NCBI GenBank assembly: GCA_963780135.1
Contig: CAWAAR010000003.1
Location: 3,100,001 to 3,164,000, forward strand
Source: Clostridium_AM sp963780135
GTDB lineage: Bacteria; Bacillota; Clostridia; Clostridiales; Clostridiaceae
Direction: 5' to 3'
DNA length: 64,000 nt
Position numbers and translations under genes: made by a program. The notes beneath the pieces were generated by a model, which was given only the letters and a program-made list of their open reading frames with translations, was not told the origin of the DNA and made no database searches. This document shows, one piece after another, positions 9,395 to 17,730 of the stretch (position 1 is its first letter; every line of letters begins with the position of its first letter).

Positions 9395-9823
9395 TCAGAT
9401 ATAACATGGTAATCTTACTATAATATATAATAATTTGATTTTAGAAGAAAGCAGCATGAAGTATTCACAAAATGATTCAGGTATTTTTTTATCCAAATCT
9501 GAATATCCATATCTTTTTTCAAAAATACTATTGTTATCTTTAACAATAGTAGAAACTGCACCTGTCACATTAAATTTCTTTAACTGTTTATTAAAAGTGT
9601 GATCTGCAAAATTTTCTATGTTATCCTTATTTAAAATTTCTCTATTATCCTCATTTAATAAAGGTATAGAATTTTTTTGGTTGTTACCTTTTGCAGCAAC
9701 AGTTTGCGTGGCATTTAAAAAATGATATATACTAAATGCAGGAAAAGAAAAAATAGAGAAAACATAGGCTAGAAAGGTAAATGTAATTATAAATCTTTTT
9801 ATATAAGGTATAATTTTTTTCAT
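9395..9823 (-). pseudogene. Truncated beta-lactamase-family serine hydrolase
   Basis: The minus-strand frame starts with an AAGGAGG site and a signal anchor (MKKIIPYIKRFIITFTFLAY). It enters the N-terminal region of class C beta-lactamase/penicillin-binding-like hydrolases: FNKQLKKFNVTGAVSTIVKD, then RYGYSDLDKKIPE. The frame then breaks, before the catalytic S-x-x-K motif, and ends after unrelated residues. Full relatives exceed 350 residues, often with C-terminal membrane segments. It is best read as a pseudogene truncated at the 3' end. The hairpin at 9961-9985 lies upstream of it. Confidence 0.7.
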
Positions 9824-9960
9824 AGTATTGACCTCCTTAAGTTTTTTTCGTTCATAATGTTTTGTGTAAATCTAAAGGTTTCAAATGTAAATAGAGTTAC
9901 CTGTATCAGGCAATTAAATTCTATATGAATTAAGAAAAAGAACAAATTGATTTATATTAA

Positions 9961-9985
9961 AAAACCTTACAATTTTGTAAGGTTT
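9961..9985. terminator. Bidirectional hairpin between surface protein and truncated hydrolase
   Basis: The arms AAACCTTACAA (9962-9972) and TTGTAAGGTTT (9975-9985) are perfectly complementary. The site lies downstream of the minus-strand CWB2 gene and could terminate it; the left-side A run gives a U tract in the minus-strand transcript. Confidence 0.65.
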
Positions 9986-10095
9986 CGGATGAACGAGAAG
10001 AACTTTGAAAGTTGATCCAATTCAGATTTACTTAAAGTTTCTGGAATTATGTTATTTATAAACTATACAACTTCATACTTGGTTAAACTTGCTAT

Positions 10096-11478
10096 TTAAT
10101 TTACGTTAACTAAGAAAACGTAGGAAACAGTACCATGCTTCCATTTTGCTTCAACTACATATATTGTTTGCCCTTTTGATTTTGATAACTGTATTTTGTT
10201 ATCAGCACATTTCTGACTTATAATTTTGTTGTCACCCCATATTCCAACATTGATATTTAATGGATTATCACTAAAGCTTAAAGTAAGTTCGGAGTTAGTT
10301 GATGCTATCAATGGATTGGATCTTTTTATCAACTCTTCTGGATTTGGGCTATCAGCACTTACACCATATCTAGAGCCATCCTTATTATCAACGTTCCAAG
10401 AATAAGTTCCAATTATAGCATTAATATTTTTATTATCGGATAATACTTTTAGAGTAGGTATGTTACTTAAGTTCACTCCATTTTTAGTAGTAGTTAGCTT
10501 GCTTTTTACATCTTCGCTTATAGAACTTTTACCTCCAAGTAAGACTAAATTTTTATATCCAGTAGTATCTAAATAGGATTTTTGAGTAGAAATATCATAT
10601 CCATTTGTAAGAATAATAGGTGCATTTAGATTTGCTGCCAATGCACTTCCGCTTAAGGCATCAGGAAAATTATCACCATTAGCAATTACAGCACAATCAT
10701 TGCTTAAGTTGAAGTACTTACATATATTCACAGACGTTTCGTATCTATCCGTTCCACTTATTCTTATTATTTCATTATTTTCTAAATCTTTAGTAGAATC
10801 CTTTATATCATCAATTACTATATCGCTTATAGCACTTTGACCTCCGATTATGAATATTTTAGATGGTTCAATATCATTTATCATTTTTCCTGTGCTGTCA
10901 TTAAGTTTATCTTGAGAATTCATGATTATTGGATAACCTTTTACTGCTGCTATACTTGAAATACTTAAGGCATCAGCAAATTCAAAACCATTTACTATAA
11001 TAACTGGGGTACCTTTTTTTACACCAGTGGATTTTATAATTGCACTATTAGTACTAAATCTATCTATTCCACTCAATCTTATAGTGTTGTAGTTTAATAA
11101 TTTTAATTCATCTTCATAAGATTTGCTTATAGAAGATTCGCCACCTAATATGTATACATTTCCCTGGGGCTGCAGATGTTTTTTTATGTAATTTATAGAT
11201 TGTTCATTTTTATCTGAGGAATCATTTGATAACAAAATTGGGGCATCTAATTTTTTTGAAAGCATAGAACCTGATAATGCATCTGGAAAGTTATTTCCAC
11301 TTGCTATAATTATGTTTTTTAGACTGTCACTTGTAAAGTAATTAGCTATATTTACAGATGTTTCATATCTATCCTGTCCACTTATTCTAGATACATTATA
11401 AGTTTCTTCAGCATGTACAGTGTAAAAGCTTTGATTTAAACATGTTATAGTAGCAATAATTAATATTAGCTTTTTCAA
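10096..11478 (-). CDS. Secreted protein with three cell-wall-binding (CWB2) repeats
   Basis: The 460-residue product starts at a TTG (11478) preceded by AGAGGTG and has a signal peptide, MKKLILIIATITCLNQSFYTVHA cut to its core here as KKLILIIATITCLNQSF. Three CWB2 (PF04122) repeats follow, each opening with a variant of ISGxDRYETSVNIA (first I-S-G-Q-D-R-Y, second L-S-G-I-D-R-F, third I-S-G-T-D-R-Y). They also carry conserved FPDALSGS and LGGxSSIS pieces. CWB2 triplets anchor proteins to anionic polymers of the clostridial wall. A C-terminal domain of about 110 residues rich in beta strands (GTYSWNV near its start) is unassigned. The longer upstream reading frame lacks a ribosome site. Confidence 0.88.
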   Translation of the reverse strand: MKKLILIIATITCLNQSFYTVHAEETYNVSRISGQDRYETSVNIANYFTSDSLKNIIIASGNNFPDALSGSMLSKKLDAPILLSNDSSDKNEQSINYIKKHLQPQGNVYILGGESSISKSYEDELKLLNYNTIRLSGIDRFSTNSAIIKSTGVKKGTPVIIVNGFEFADALSISSIAAVKGYPIIMNSQDKLNDSTGKMINDIEPSKIFIIGGQSAISDIVIDDIKDSTKDLENNEIIRISGTDRYETSVNICKYFNLSNDCAVIANGDNFPDALSGSALAANLNAPIILTNGYDISTQKSYLDTTGYKNLVLLGGKSSISEDVKSKLTTTKNGVNLSNIPTLKVLSDNKNINAIIGTYSWNVDNKDGSRYGVSADSPNPEELIKRSNPLIASTNSELTLSFSDNPLNINVGIWGDNKIISQKCADNKIQLSKSKGQTIYVVEAKWKHGTVSYVFLVNVN

Positions 11479-11815
11479 TAAATACACCTCTTTTAATAAG
11501 TTTGATAATATTCCATTTTTTGTATCAATAGATATTATAACATTATATGTAAAAAATGAACAGTAACATGATTTTACGGTGTTTTCATTGCGCAATACAA
11601 GATAGTATTAGGGAAAGTATAAAAATAGTTCATTTATAATTACACTTTCCATCCTTAAAATTATAATATAGAGGCTAACGACCAATCCTAACTTATACCA
11701 GAAAACTTATAGCCTCATAACATTGTAAACGATTGAATGCATAGGGAAAACAAGGTATAATTGGTGTGTAACTTAACCTTTTTAGAGAAAATAAATATAT
11801 TTGGGGAGGGGTATT

Positions 11816-12748
11816 ATGTCATTTCAAGAAAAAAGTTTTAAATCATTTAATGAAAAAGATACAATACAATCATGGATTTACACGCCTATTCGTAAACCTC
11901 GTGGAATTGTTCAACTTGTACATGGCTTTGGAGAACATTCACGTAGATATTTGCATATGATATTAAAGCTAAATGAGGCAGGTTTTGTAGTTGTAGCGGA
12001 TGATCATGTAGGACATGGAAAGACAGCATATGAATCAGGCAACTGGAGTGATTGGGGCGATAAAGGGTATATGACAATGGCAGAAGATGAACACACTCTT
12101 CGTAAAATTGTACAGGAAGAATACCCTAATTTGCCTTATTTCATGTATGGACACAGCATGGGGTCCATGATTGCCAGATGTTATGCTGCTGCTTATGGAA
12201 AAGGAATTGATGGTATAATTTTATGCGGAACCTCAGGTGTGTTCCCAAATGCAGCTGAACTTGTATCTGTTTTGAAAAAAGAAATAGATGAAGGTAAGGG
12301 AGAAGAAATTGATCTTGCTTCTATGGACAAGCTTTTAGGTTGGATGACAAAGCGTTGTGAAAATTTTACTACAGCAAATGATTGGATTTGTGGTGATCCT
12401 GATGTGGTAGCAGACCATGCAAAGGACCCATTGAATAACTTTAAAACACCACCTAATGTACGTTCATTGTATCATTTTGTTAAAATGATGGATACCATTG
12501 TTGGAACACAGTGGGCAGAAAAAGTACCAACATCAATTCCTGTTTATAATATGGCTGGAGATCAAGATCCAGTTGGTCAGTATGGAGAAGGTGTTTATGC
12601 TGTATCTAATTGGCTTGCTGAAACAGGACATAAGGTAAAAACAAAAGTTTATCCTGGAAAACGACATGAAATCCATAACTATCGTGATATCAGGGATGAA
12701 GTTGAGGATGGAATGATAGATTTTATGAATAGCATTATTGAAAAATAG
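11816..12748 (+). CDS. Alpha/beta hydrolase, monoglyceride lipase-like
   Basis: The 310-residue enzyme has the oxyanion-hole and nucleophile motifs of the serine aminopeptidase S33/monoacylglycerol lipase family: LVHGFGEHSRRY near residue 38, and nucleophile GHSMGS near 111. A late aspartate (GDQDPVG) and the histidine in PGKRHEIHN complete a Ser-Asp-His triad. The ATG at 11816 follows GGGGAGGGG. It probably cleaves an acylglycerol or a similar lipid ester in the cytoplasm. It is monocistronic. A weak hairpin (GGTGGTAGA/TCTGCCACC, 12855-12888) lies between it and the convergent TetR gene. Substrate not determined. Confidence 0.85.
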   Translation: MSFQEKSFKSFNEKDTIQSWIYTPIRKPRGIVQLVHGFGEHSRRYLHMILKLNEAGFVVVADDHVGHGKTAYESGNWSDWGDKGYMTMAEDEHTLRKIVQEEYPNLPYFMYGHSMGSMIARCYAAAYGKGIDGIILCGTSGVFPNAAELVSVLKKEIDEGKGEEIDLASMDKLLGWMTKRCENFTTANDWICGDPDVVADHAKDPLNNFKTPPNVRSLYHFVKMMDTIVGTQWAEKVPTSIPVYNMAGDQDPVGQYGEGVYAVSNWLAETGHKVKTKVYPGKRHEIHNYRDIRDEVEDGMIDFMNSIIEK

Positions 12749-12854
12749 TAGAAAAAATAGCAAATGTAAGTGAAGATCAGTTATCAATATAAGGTTATGG
12801 CATAACTACTATAAAAGTTTTGTTATAAGCTTAGTGAAGCATCTTTGATGAAGT

Positions 12855-12888
12855 GGTGGTAGATAAAGTAATGAAATTGTCTGCCACC
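12855..12888. terminator. Weak hairpin between convergent genes
   Basis: The 9-base arms GGTGGTAGA and TCTGCCACC pair with one G-T wobble and a long loop. No strong T tract follows directly, so a terminator role for the hydrolase or TetR gene is tentative. Confidence 0.4.
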
Positions 12889-13007
12889 TATTCAGAGAGA
12901 TTTTGTTTATGGATTCCTATTTAACTTAGTAAATTCCCAAAACAGTGTTCTTATATTTCATATTAATGCCGTATTCAATGTAACTTAATATTAGTATAAC
13001 CTTAAGT

Positions 13008-13586
13008 TTACATGTTGAGAAAAGGAAAAGCCACTGAATCTAGGATAGGCTTTAAACTTTCAACAATCTTTTGAGTCATATCTTGTCCATTATTGTCAAA
13101 AATATATTTTGTTGTGGTCATAACTAAAGATGCATATATACATGCACGGTAATCTGTAAGTTCTGGATTTGAAACATTGTGATCAGCTATATAAGCCTTG
13201 TATTTGTTTTTCAGCAGTATCTGCATATCCTCATAAAGATGTATAGAACGTGTATTAATTTTCCATAGGGCGCATAGAGTATCTTTTTGCTCTAGCAGTC
13301 TATCATAAACGTTTTTTATATATTGGGATAAGTCATCTCTATTTTTGTCTGCAAACCTTTCATCCAAAAAAGGAGAATAATCAAAAAGAACTTCTTCAGT
13401 AATACTTTTTGCAAGATTGAATTTGTCTGTATAATGTTTATAAAAAGTTGAACGATTTATTAATGCTTTTTCTAATATGTTTTGGACTGTTATTTGATCA
13501 AAATCTTTTTCATTAAGTAATTGTATAAATGTATTTTTTATATTGTTTCGTGTCTTAATTACGCGCAGGTCTAATTTGTGTTCCAT
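13008..13586 (-). CDS. TetR/AcrR family transcriptional regulator
   Basis: The 192-residue protein carries an N-terminal TetR helix-turn-helix, with ITVQNILEKALINRSTFYKHY at its recognition helix (given here only as NRSTFYKHYTDK, residues about 45-56). The C-terminal domain matches the Firmicute type with a four-helix ligand domain. The ATG at 13586 follows GGAGGTGCAAC on the minus strand. It is divergent from the alpha/beta hydrolase at 13957, and AAGCAACA repeats lie between them. The likely role is a repressor of itself and that hydrolase, released by a small molecule. Confidence 0.85.
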   Translation of the reverse strand: MEHKLDLRVIKTRNNIKNTFIQLLNEKDFDQITVQNILEKALINRSTFYKHYTDKFNLAKSITEEVLFDYSPFLDERFADKNRDDLSQYIKNVYDRLLEQKDTLCALWKINTRSIHLYEDMQILLKNKYKAYIADHNVSNPELTDYRACIYASLVMTTTKYIFDNNGQDMTQKIVESLKPILDSVAFPFLNM

Positions 13587-13635
13587 AGTTGCACCTCCTT
13601 GTATTTATTATATTTTCATTTTACTAAATTAAGAA

Positions 13636-13850
13636 GAGAAAAGCAACACATATAGATGTTAAGCAACATTATGTATAGTTATTGAAGTGTCTTTATACAT
13701 TCTTATAATCAAAAAATTTTCCGAAACTCCTATGTTAAACATTATAGAAAAGTTAAATGAGAATAAAAACCATCAAGTTCTTTTGATTTATATAAATAAG
13801 CAACAAATAACAAAACAATTGTTGCTTATCAAATACTTGAGGTTTTTTTG
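13636..13850. promoter_or_regulatory. Divergent control region: AAGCAACA repeats and nested hairpin with T7 tract
   Basis: AAGCAACA occurs at 13641-13648, 13661-13668 and about 13798-13805, with an inverted copy near 13820-13828. The last two form a stem inside a larger hairpin whose outer arms are AAAAACC-CAAGT (13765-13778) and ACTTGAGGTTTTTTT (13835-13849). On the + strand this is a terminator shape about 107 bases before the hydrolase start, where no upstream + gene exists to terminate. It could be a leader attenuator or a relic; the repeats could be TetR operators. Confidence 0.45.
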
Positions 13851-13956
13851 GTGATTGAAAATAAGTAGAAAAAATTTTAATCTGTATATGCAAGCACAAT
13901 GAAATGTAATTTATACAAATTTCACAAAAACAAATACCATTAAAGGAGGAACTATC

Positions 13957-15129
13957 ATGACAAGTCAGATTGAATTTAAAAAAGGAACTTATAGGTTCCA
14001 TCCTAATCCAAACTTCAATTATCAATTAAATCGTACCTATGCTTGGAGTAACGGCGATTTGGAGGAACTTAAAATCGCCGCTGCCAAAATTACGGATGCC
14101 GTGACATGGGAAAAGGAACTGATAAAATTAGCTGAAAAAGCCTTGCAGGAAAAACGCACGGAACATGCTATCGCTTATTATCGCATGGCGGAATTCTTTA
14201 TGTACGATGGACATCCCGCTAAAATCACGACCTATGACAAAGCTGTTAATCTTTTCTATGATTATTATGCCGATTTATTTAAATCTGGAATGATTAAAAG
14301 AGATTTAGTACCCTTTGGTGAGGCACACCTTCCTGTATTATATACCATTCCTGAAGACGGTAAATTTACGGATACCATTTTGCTCCATGGTGGATACGAT
14401 TCTTATATGGAAGAATTTGTACCAATGATGCTTTATTTACGAGAAAATGGCTTTGCAGTTTACCTTTTTGAAGGACCAGGTCAAGGAGGAGCGCTAAGAA
14501 AAGAAGGCTTGACATTTATTTCGCAATGGGAAATCCCGGTAAAAGCCATATTGGATTTTTACAACCTGAATGATGTAACGATTATCGGGCTGTCCCTTGG
14601 CGGAATGCTGGCGCCCAGAGCTGCTGCATTCGAAGGACGGATTAAACGGGTTGTTGCCTGGAGTTTACTTTCCAATCTGTTTGACCTATTTCTATATGAT
14701 ATGCCTGAGAGTTTTCAGCAGGTGACACGTTTACTGATGAAAATGGAAAACGAAGAAGTTATTAATTTAATAATGAAGAATTTAATGAAAAAAGATCCGC
14801 TGATTGAATGGGCCACAAATCATGGAATGCATAATATGGGTGTGTATACTCCATACGAGTATTTGAAAAAGATAAATCAATTCCAATACATGGATGTTGC
14901 TACTGAAATAACTCAAGATTTTCTACTTATAGGTGCTGAAAAAGACCATTTTATTCCTGTTGAATTTTGCAAGCCCATTATCGAGGAGTTAAAAAATGTT
15001 AATTCTCTGACATATAGACTTTTTACTGAGAAAGAAAGCGCTGAAAATCATTGCAATGCTGGAAATACTAAACTAGTCCTTGACACAATTATAAATTGGA
15101 TAAAAGTAATTAAGCCGTCTTTAAATTGA
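13957..15129 (+). CDS. Alpha/beta hydrolase of the dihydropseudooxynicotine-hydrolase type
   Basis: The 390-residue protein has an N-terminal helical cap of about 120 residues, then a hydrolase core. The HGG oxyanion motif sits in TILLHGGYDSYMEE, the nucleophile elbow in IIGLSLGGMLAPRA, the acid in GAEKDHFIP, and a C-terminal histidine in AENHCNAGN. This layout resembles 2,6-dihydropseudooxynicotine hydrolase and related C-C or ester hydrolases. RBS AAAGGAGG. Its first two thirds use GC-richer codons (GCC, CGC, CTG) than its neighbours, which points to horizontal acquisition. Control by the divergent TetR gene is likely. Physiological substrate unknown. Confidence 0.8.
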   Translation: MTSQIEFKKGTYRFHPNPNFNYQLNRTYAWSNGDLEELKIAAAKITDAVTWEKELIKLAEKALQEKRTEHAIAYYRMAEFFMYDGHPAKITTYDKAVNLFYDYYADLFKSGMIKRDLVPFGEAHLPVLYTIPEDGKFTDTILLHGGYDSYMEEFVPMMLYLRENGFAVYLFEGPGQGGALRKEGLTFISQWEIPVKAILDFYNLNDVTIIGLSLGGMLAPRAAAFEGRIKRVVAWSLLSNLFDLFLYDMPESFQQVTRLLMKMENEEVINLIMKNLMKKDPLIEWATNHGMHNMGVYTPYEYLKKINQFQYMDVATEITQDFLLIGAEKDHFIPVEFCKPIIEELKNVNSLTYRLFTEKESAENHCNAGNTKLVLDTIINWIKVIKPSLN

Positions 15130-15181
15130 GCTAAGTTAACTTCTTATCAAGGTAAATGTATCTACTGTTGTAGATATTTAC

Positions 15182-15204
15182 GAAGCAATTTTTTTGAGAG
15201 GACA
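15182..15204. repeat. Half of the palindromic element found intact at 52243-52300
   Basis: These 23 bases match, in reverse complement, 22 of 23 bases of the right arm of the palindrome at 52278-52300. Just upstream, GTAAATGTATCTAC and GTAGATATTTAC form another hairpin (15152-15181) that probably terminates the hydrolase gene. Confidence 0.65.
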
Positions 15205-15294
15205 GTGAAGGAGGATTTTTCTCAGCTACACTACTGTTATATTTGTATTAGTAGCAGCTGTAATAAAATTAACCAAGCCAAGACATTGACTGAA

Positions 15295-15312
15295 GTTATC
15301 ACATATGATAAC
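15295..15312. promoter_or_regulatory. Palindromic operator of the HigBA toxin-antitoxin operon
   Basis: GTTATCACATATGATAAC is an inverted repeat with 7-base arms (GTTATCA/TGATAAC). It lies two bases before the likely toxin start, where HigA-type antitoxins usually bind to repress their own operon. Assignment is by position and symmetry. Confidence 0.6.
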
Positions 15313-15314
15313 AT

Positions 15315-15713
15315 ATGATTAATAAATGCATATATTATAAAGAGGGAGATATAAATGAGGATTGGAAGGTTGAATTCTACCAAAGAGAAAATGGTAATAT
15401 ACCTGTAATGGAATTTTTATCATCACTCTCACCTAAAATGAGAGCAAAAGCATATAGTGAAATAGAGCTTTTACAAGAGCATGGCATTTATTTAAAAGAA
15501 CCTTATGTGAAACCGATCAAAGGGGAAAAATGCAAGGGAATATATGAGTTAAGAATAAAATTAGGATCAGATGCATCAAGAATATTTTATTTCACTTATC
15601 ATAGAGATACTTTTGTATTGCTAAATGGATTTCTTAAAAAGACAGATAAAACGCCAAAATTAGAACTTGAAAAAGCAAAAAGGTATAAAGAAGATTTTGA
15701 GAAGAGGTGTTAA
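15315..15713 (+). CDS. higB: HigB/RelE-type toxin (Gp49-like)
   Basis: The family core begins at WKVEFYQRENG and continues with IPVMEFL, VKPIKGEKCKGIYELR and DASRIFYFTY, the RelE/HigB ribosome-dependent mRNA interferase fold. The frame has 132 codons. The ATG at 15315 has no good ribosome site. A GAGGGAG site does precede an ATG at 15355, but that ATG is one frame off and yields only 17 residues. Typical members begin about four codons before WKVEFY, so the start region may carry a small indel, or translation may begin elsewhere. The antitoxin gene follows after one base. Free toxin would cleave mRNA on ribosomes. Confidence 0.82.
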   Translation: MINKCIYYKEGDINEDWKVEFYQRENGNIPVMEFLSSLSPKMRAKAYSEIELLQEHGIYLKEPYVKPIKGEKCKGIYELRIKLGSDASRIFYFTYHRDTFVLLNGFLKKTDKTPKLELEKAKRYKEDFEKRC

Positions 15714-15714
15714 G

Positions 15715-15999
15715 ATGAGTAAAGCAAGTGTTGATTTCTCAGTTATTAAAGAGAAGCTTATGCAAGATAGCGAATTTAAAGAAGAATATGATAAGCTAAA
15801 GCCTCGATATGAGTTGATTTCTGAGGTAATAAAAGCAAGAAGAGAATTAAACTTAACACAGGAAGAATTAGCTTCTAGAATAGGAACTCAAAAATCAAAT
15901 ATTAGCAGACTTGAAAGTGGAAATTACAATCCTTCTTTAGATTTTTTAAGCAAGCTTGCAAAAGGACTAGGAAAAGAAATTCATATAGAACTAAGATAA
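15715..15999 (+). CDS. higA: HigA-type antitoxin, XRE family
   Basis: The 94-residue protein has a Cro/CI helix-turn-helix at about residues 42-90 (LNLTQEELASRIGTQKSNIS with ISRLESG) and an N-terminal helix that would clamp the toxin. Start ATG at 15715, preceded by GAGGTG and one base after the toxin stop; a longer frame from 15667 overlaps the toxin and is not needed. Toxin-first order is typical of HigBA. It should neutralise the toxin and bind the palindrome at 15295-15312. Confidence 0.88.
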   Translation: MSKASVDFSVIKEKLMQDSEFKEEYDKLKPRYELISEVIKARRELNLTQEELASRIGTQKSNISRLESGNYNPSLDFLSKLAKGLGKEIHIELR

Positions 16000-16007
16000 T
16001 ATTTAAT

Positions 16008-16110
16008 AGCAAGCTCAGCCTTTCAGGCGTCACAAACACCACAAAGATGTATAGTAAAACAAATTGTTAACGCCCCTCTGGGGACGTTGTGAAGCCTTGG
16101 CTGAACTTGT
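16008..16110. repeat. Dispersed palindromic element, most complete copy
   Basis: The ends are imperfect inverted copies: CAAGCTCAGCC (16010-16020) against GGCTGAACTTG (16099-16109), extended by GGCGTCACAA against TTGTGAAGCC. The centre holds AACGCCCC/GGGGACGTT. Partial copies of the right half lie at about 22361-22400, 30908-30939, 42523-42567 and 53401-53468. It contains no ORF. This looks like a non-autonomous palindromic repeat (MITE- or REP-like) that lands in 3' intergenic positions. Confidence 0.7.
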
Positions 16111-16219
16111 TATAAGACGTTAATGAAAATATTTACTGAAATTATTTAGTATCTTTCTTTTCATATATTGTAAGAGCATCAGTATATAAAAAGAATGTTT
16201 TTGATTGGTCTATAAAGTT

Positions 16220-16591
16220 TCATTTCTTTTCTGCTATTGATGCTAGTTCTTTTTGATATGTTCTAAATGCTGCTGTACTATCAAACCACATTGTTGCAAT
16301 TCCATCATAAGAAATTACTTCTGTTGAACCAAAGTAGTCTGCTTCTCCAGCAGAAATTTGAACATTGTTAATAAACTTTCTTAATTGATTTCTTACTACT
16401 TGAATATCATTTAAGATTTCATTATGAGATTCAAACCATAACTTATTAAAATCCTCTTTGCTTAAAGAATCATTTTTCTTTATAAAATAATATATGTTAA
16501 AACCACCTGATGAAGGATTTGGAATTTCAATTTCCTGTTCAGTTACCAAGAATGGTAAACCTCTTCCCTGAGCAAGATTGTAAAATACCAT
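16220..16591 (-). CDS. EthD-domain protein, probably N-terminally shortened
   Basis: The frame encodes a ferredoxin-like EthD (dimeric alpha-beta barrel) domain: FNIYYFIKKND, LSKEDFNKLWFESHNEIL, then YDGIATMWFDSTAAF. The first 25 or so residues look like the tail of a preceding barrel domain (GRGLPFLVTEQ). No good ribosome site precedes the ATG at 16591, and the frame stays open upstream into the previous gene's end. So this may be the second half of a two-domain protein whose first half is lost, or it may be translated by coupling to the monooxygenase gene 31 bases upstream. Family role: small-molecule binding or monooxygenase helper. Confidence 0.68.
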   Translation of the reverse strand: MVFYNLAQGRGLPFLVTEQEIEIPNPSSGGFNIYYFIKKNDSLSKEDFNKLWFESHNEILNDIQVVRNQLRKFINNVQISAGEADYFGSTEVISYDGIATMWFDSTAAFRTYQKELASIAEKK

Positions 16592-16622
16592 TTGGGTATC
16601 TATAATCTCAAATATCCTGATA

Positions 16623-17591
16623 TTAAAAATTAAAATTTTGTATTTTCGCTATACACTTCTTTGCCTGTTCCAATACTTCATTTATAATCTCTGAAGATGG
16701 CTTTAGTTCCTTAATAAGAGGCACAATCTGACCTGCCATTACTGCTCCATTAACCATATCGCCTTCCATCATGGCTTTCTTTAATGAACTTTCTGCAGCA
16801 TCTTTTAACTTCAGTGCAGCAACTTCTTTTGTGTTATTGTCTTCTATTGTTGTTAATTCATCTGACAGCTTATTTTTAATCTGACGGCAAGGTTCTCCTG
16901 TGGAATACCCTGTAATTACAGTTGACATATCCTCTGCATTTACTACAGCTTCTTTAACATTTGGATGTATAATAGTTTCTGATGCAGCCATAAATACTGT
17001 TCCCATTTCGATTGCTTCAGCTCCTAATGCTATAGCTGCTGCCATTCCGCGTCCATCTGCTATACCACCGGATGCCACTACTGGAACATGTAGAATATCC
17101 GCAGCCTGAGGTACTAATACTGTGGTCGCCTCGTATGATAAGTGTCCGCCACCTTCCCAACCTTTTACGATGACTACATCTGCGCCTGCCTTTTCAGCTA
17201 TAACTGCATCTGATATAAAAGATGCCTTAACTACTATCTTACATCCTGCAGAATGCCATATATCAAAATATTTACGACTTAATTCTTCATCAAGCCTTGC
17301 GAGAGTATCTGCATATACAACCGGTGGTACCATTTCTTTTATAATTTCTGTAGTGTGGTCTAGATTCTCTGGAATCATGATTGTATTGATTGCAAAGGGT
17401 TTATCAGTAAGTTTCCTTGTCTCTTCAATTTGAGACCTAACAAATCCTAAAGGTGCAAAACCAACGCCAAGTACACCAAGTCCTCCTGCATTGGATACTG
17501 CAGCAACTAACGGTGCAGTTGATATCCATGCCATTGGCCCTTGAATAATAGGTTTTTCGATGCTTAATATTTCACATACTCTGTTACTCAT
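16623..17591 (-). CDS. Nitronate monooxygenase / FabK-like FMN enzyme
   Basis: The 322-residue TIM-barrel protein shows the 2-nitropropane dioxygenase family landmarks: PIIQGPMAWIS at the N-terminus, SNAGGLGVLG, the glycine-rich GWEGGGHL flavin loop around residue 145, and VVASGGIADGRG for phosphate binding near 172. The enzyme oxidises alkyl nitronates with FMN; close relatives include enoyl-ACP reductase II (FabK), which cannot be excluded. RBS AGGAGAA precedes the ATG. It forms an operon with the downstream EthD gene and is divergent from a TetR gene, its likely repressor. Confidence 0.85.
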   Translation of the reverse strand: MSNRVCEILSIEKPIIQGPMAWISTAPLVAAVSNAGGLGVLGVGFAPLGFVRSQIEETRKLTDKPFAINTIMIPENLDHTTEIIKEMVPPVVYADTLARLDEELSRKYFDIWHSAGCKIVVKASFISDAVIAEKAGADVVIVKGWEGGGHLSYEATTVLVPQAADILHVPVVASGGIADGRGMAAAIALGAEAIEMGTVFMAASETIIHPNVKEAVVNAEDMSTVITGYSTGEPCRQIKNKLSDELTTIEDNNTKEVAALKLKDAAESSLKKAMMEGDMVNGAVMAGQIVPLIKELKPSSEIINEVLEQAKKCIAKIQNFNF

Positions 17592-17730
17592 AAATATTCT
17601 CCTTTTCGCATTTAATATGTTATAATTGTGATAATATTATAATGTTGCATTATTAACAAGACAGATTTAATCTATGTGTCGACTAAATTATTGTTTCTTA
17701 TTGCTTTAAATTAAAGGGGGAATTATACAT

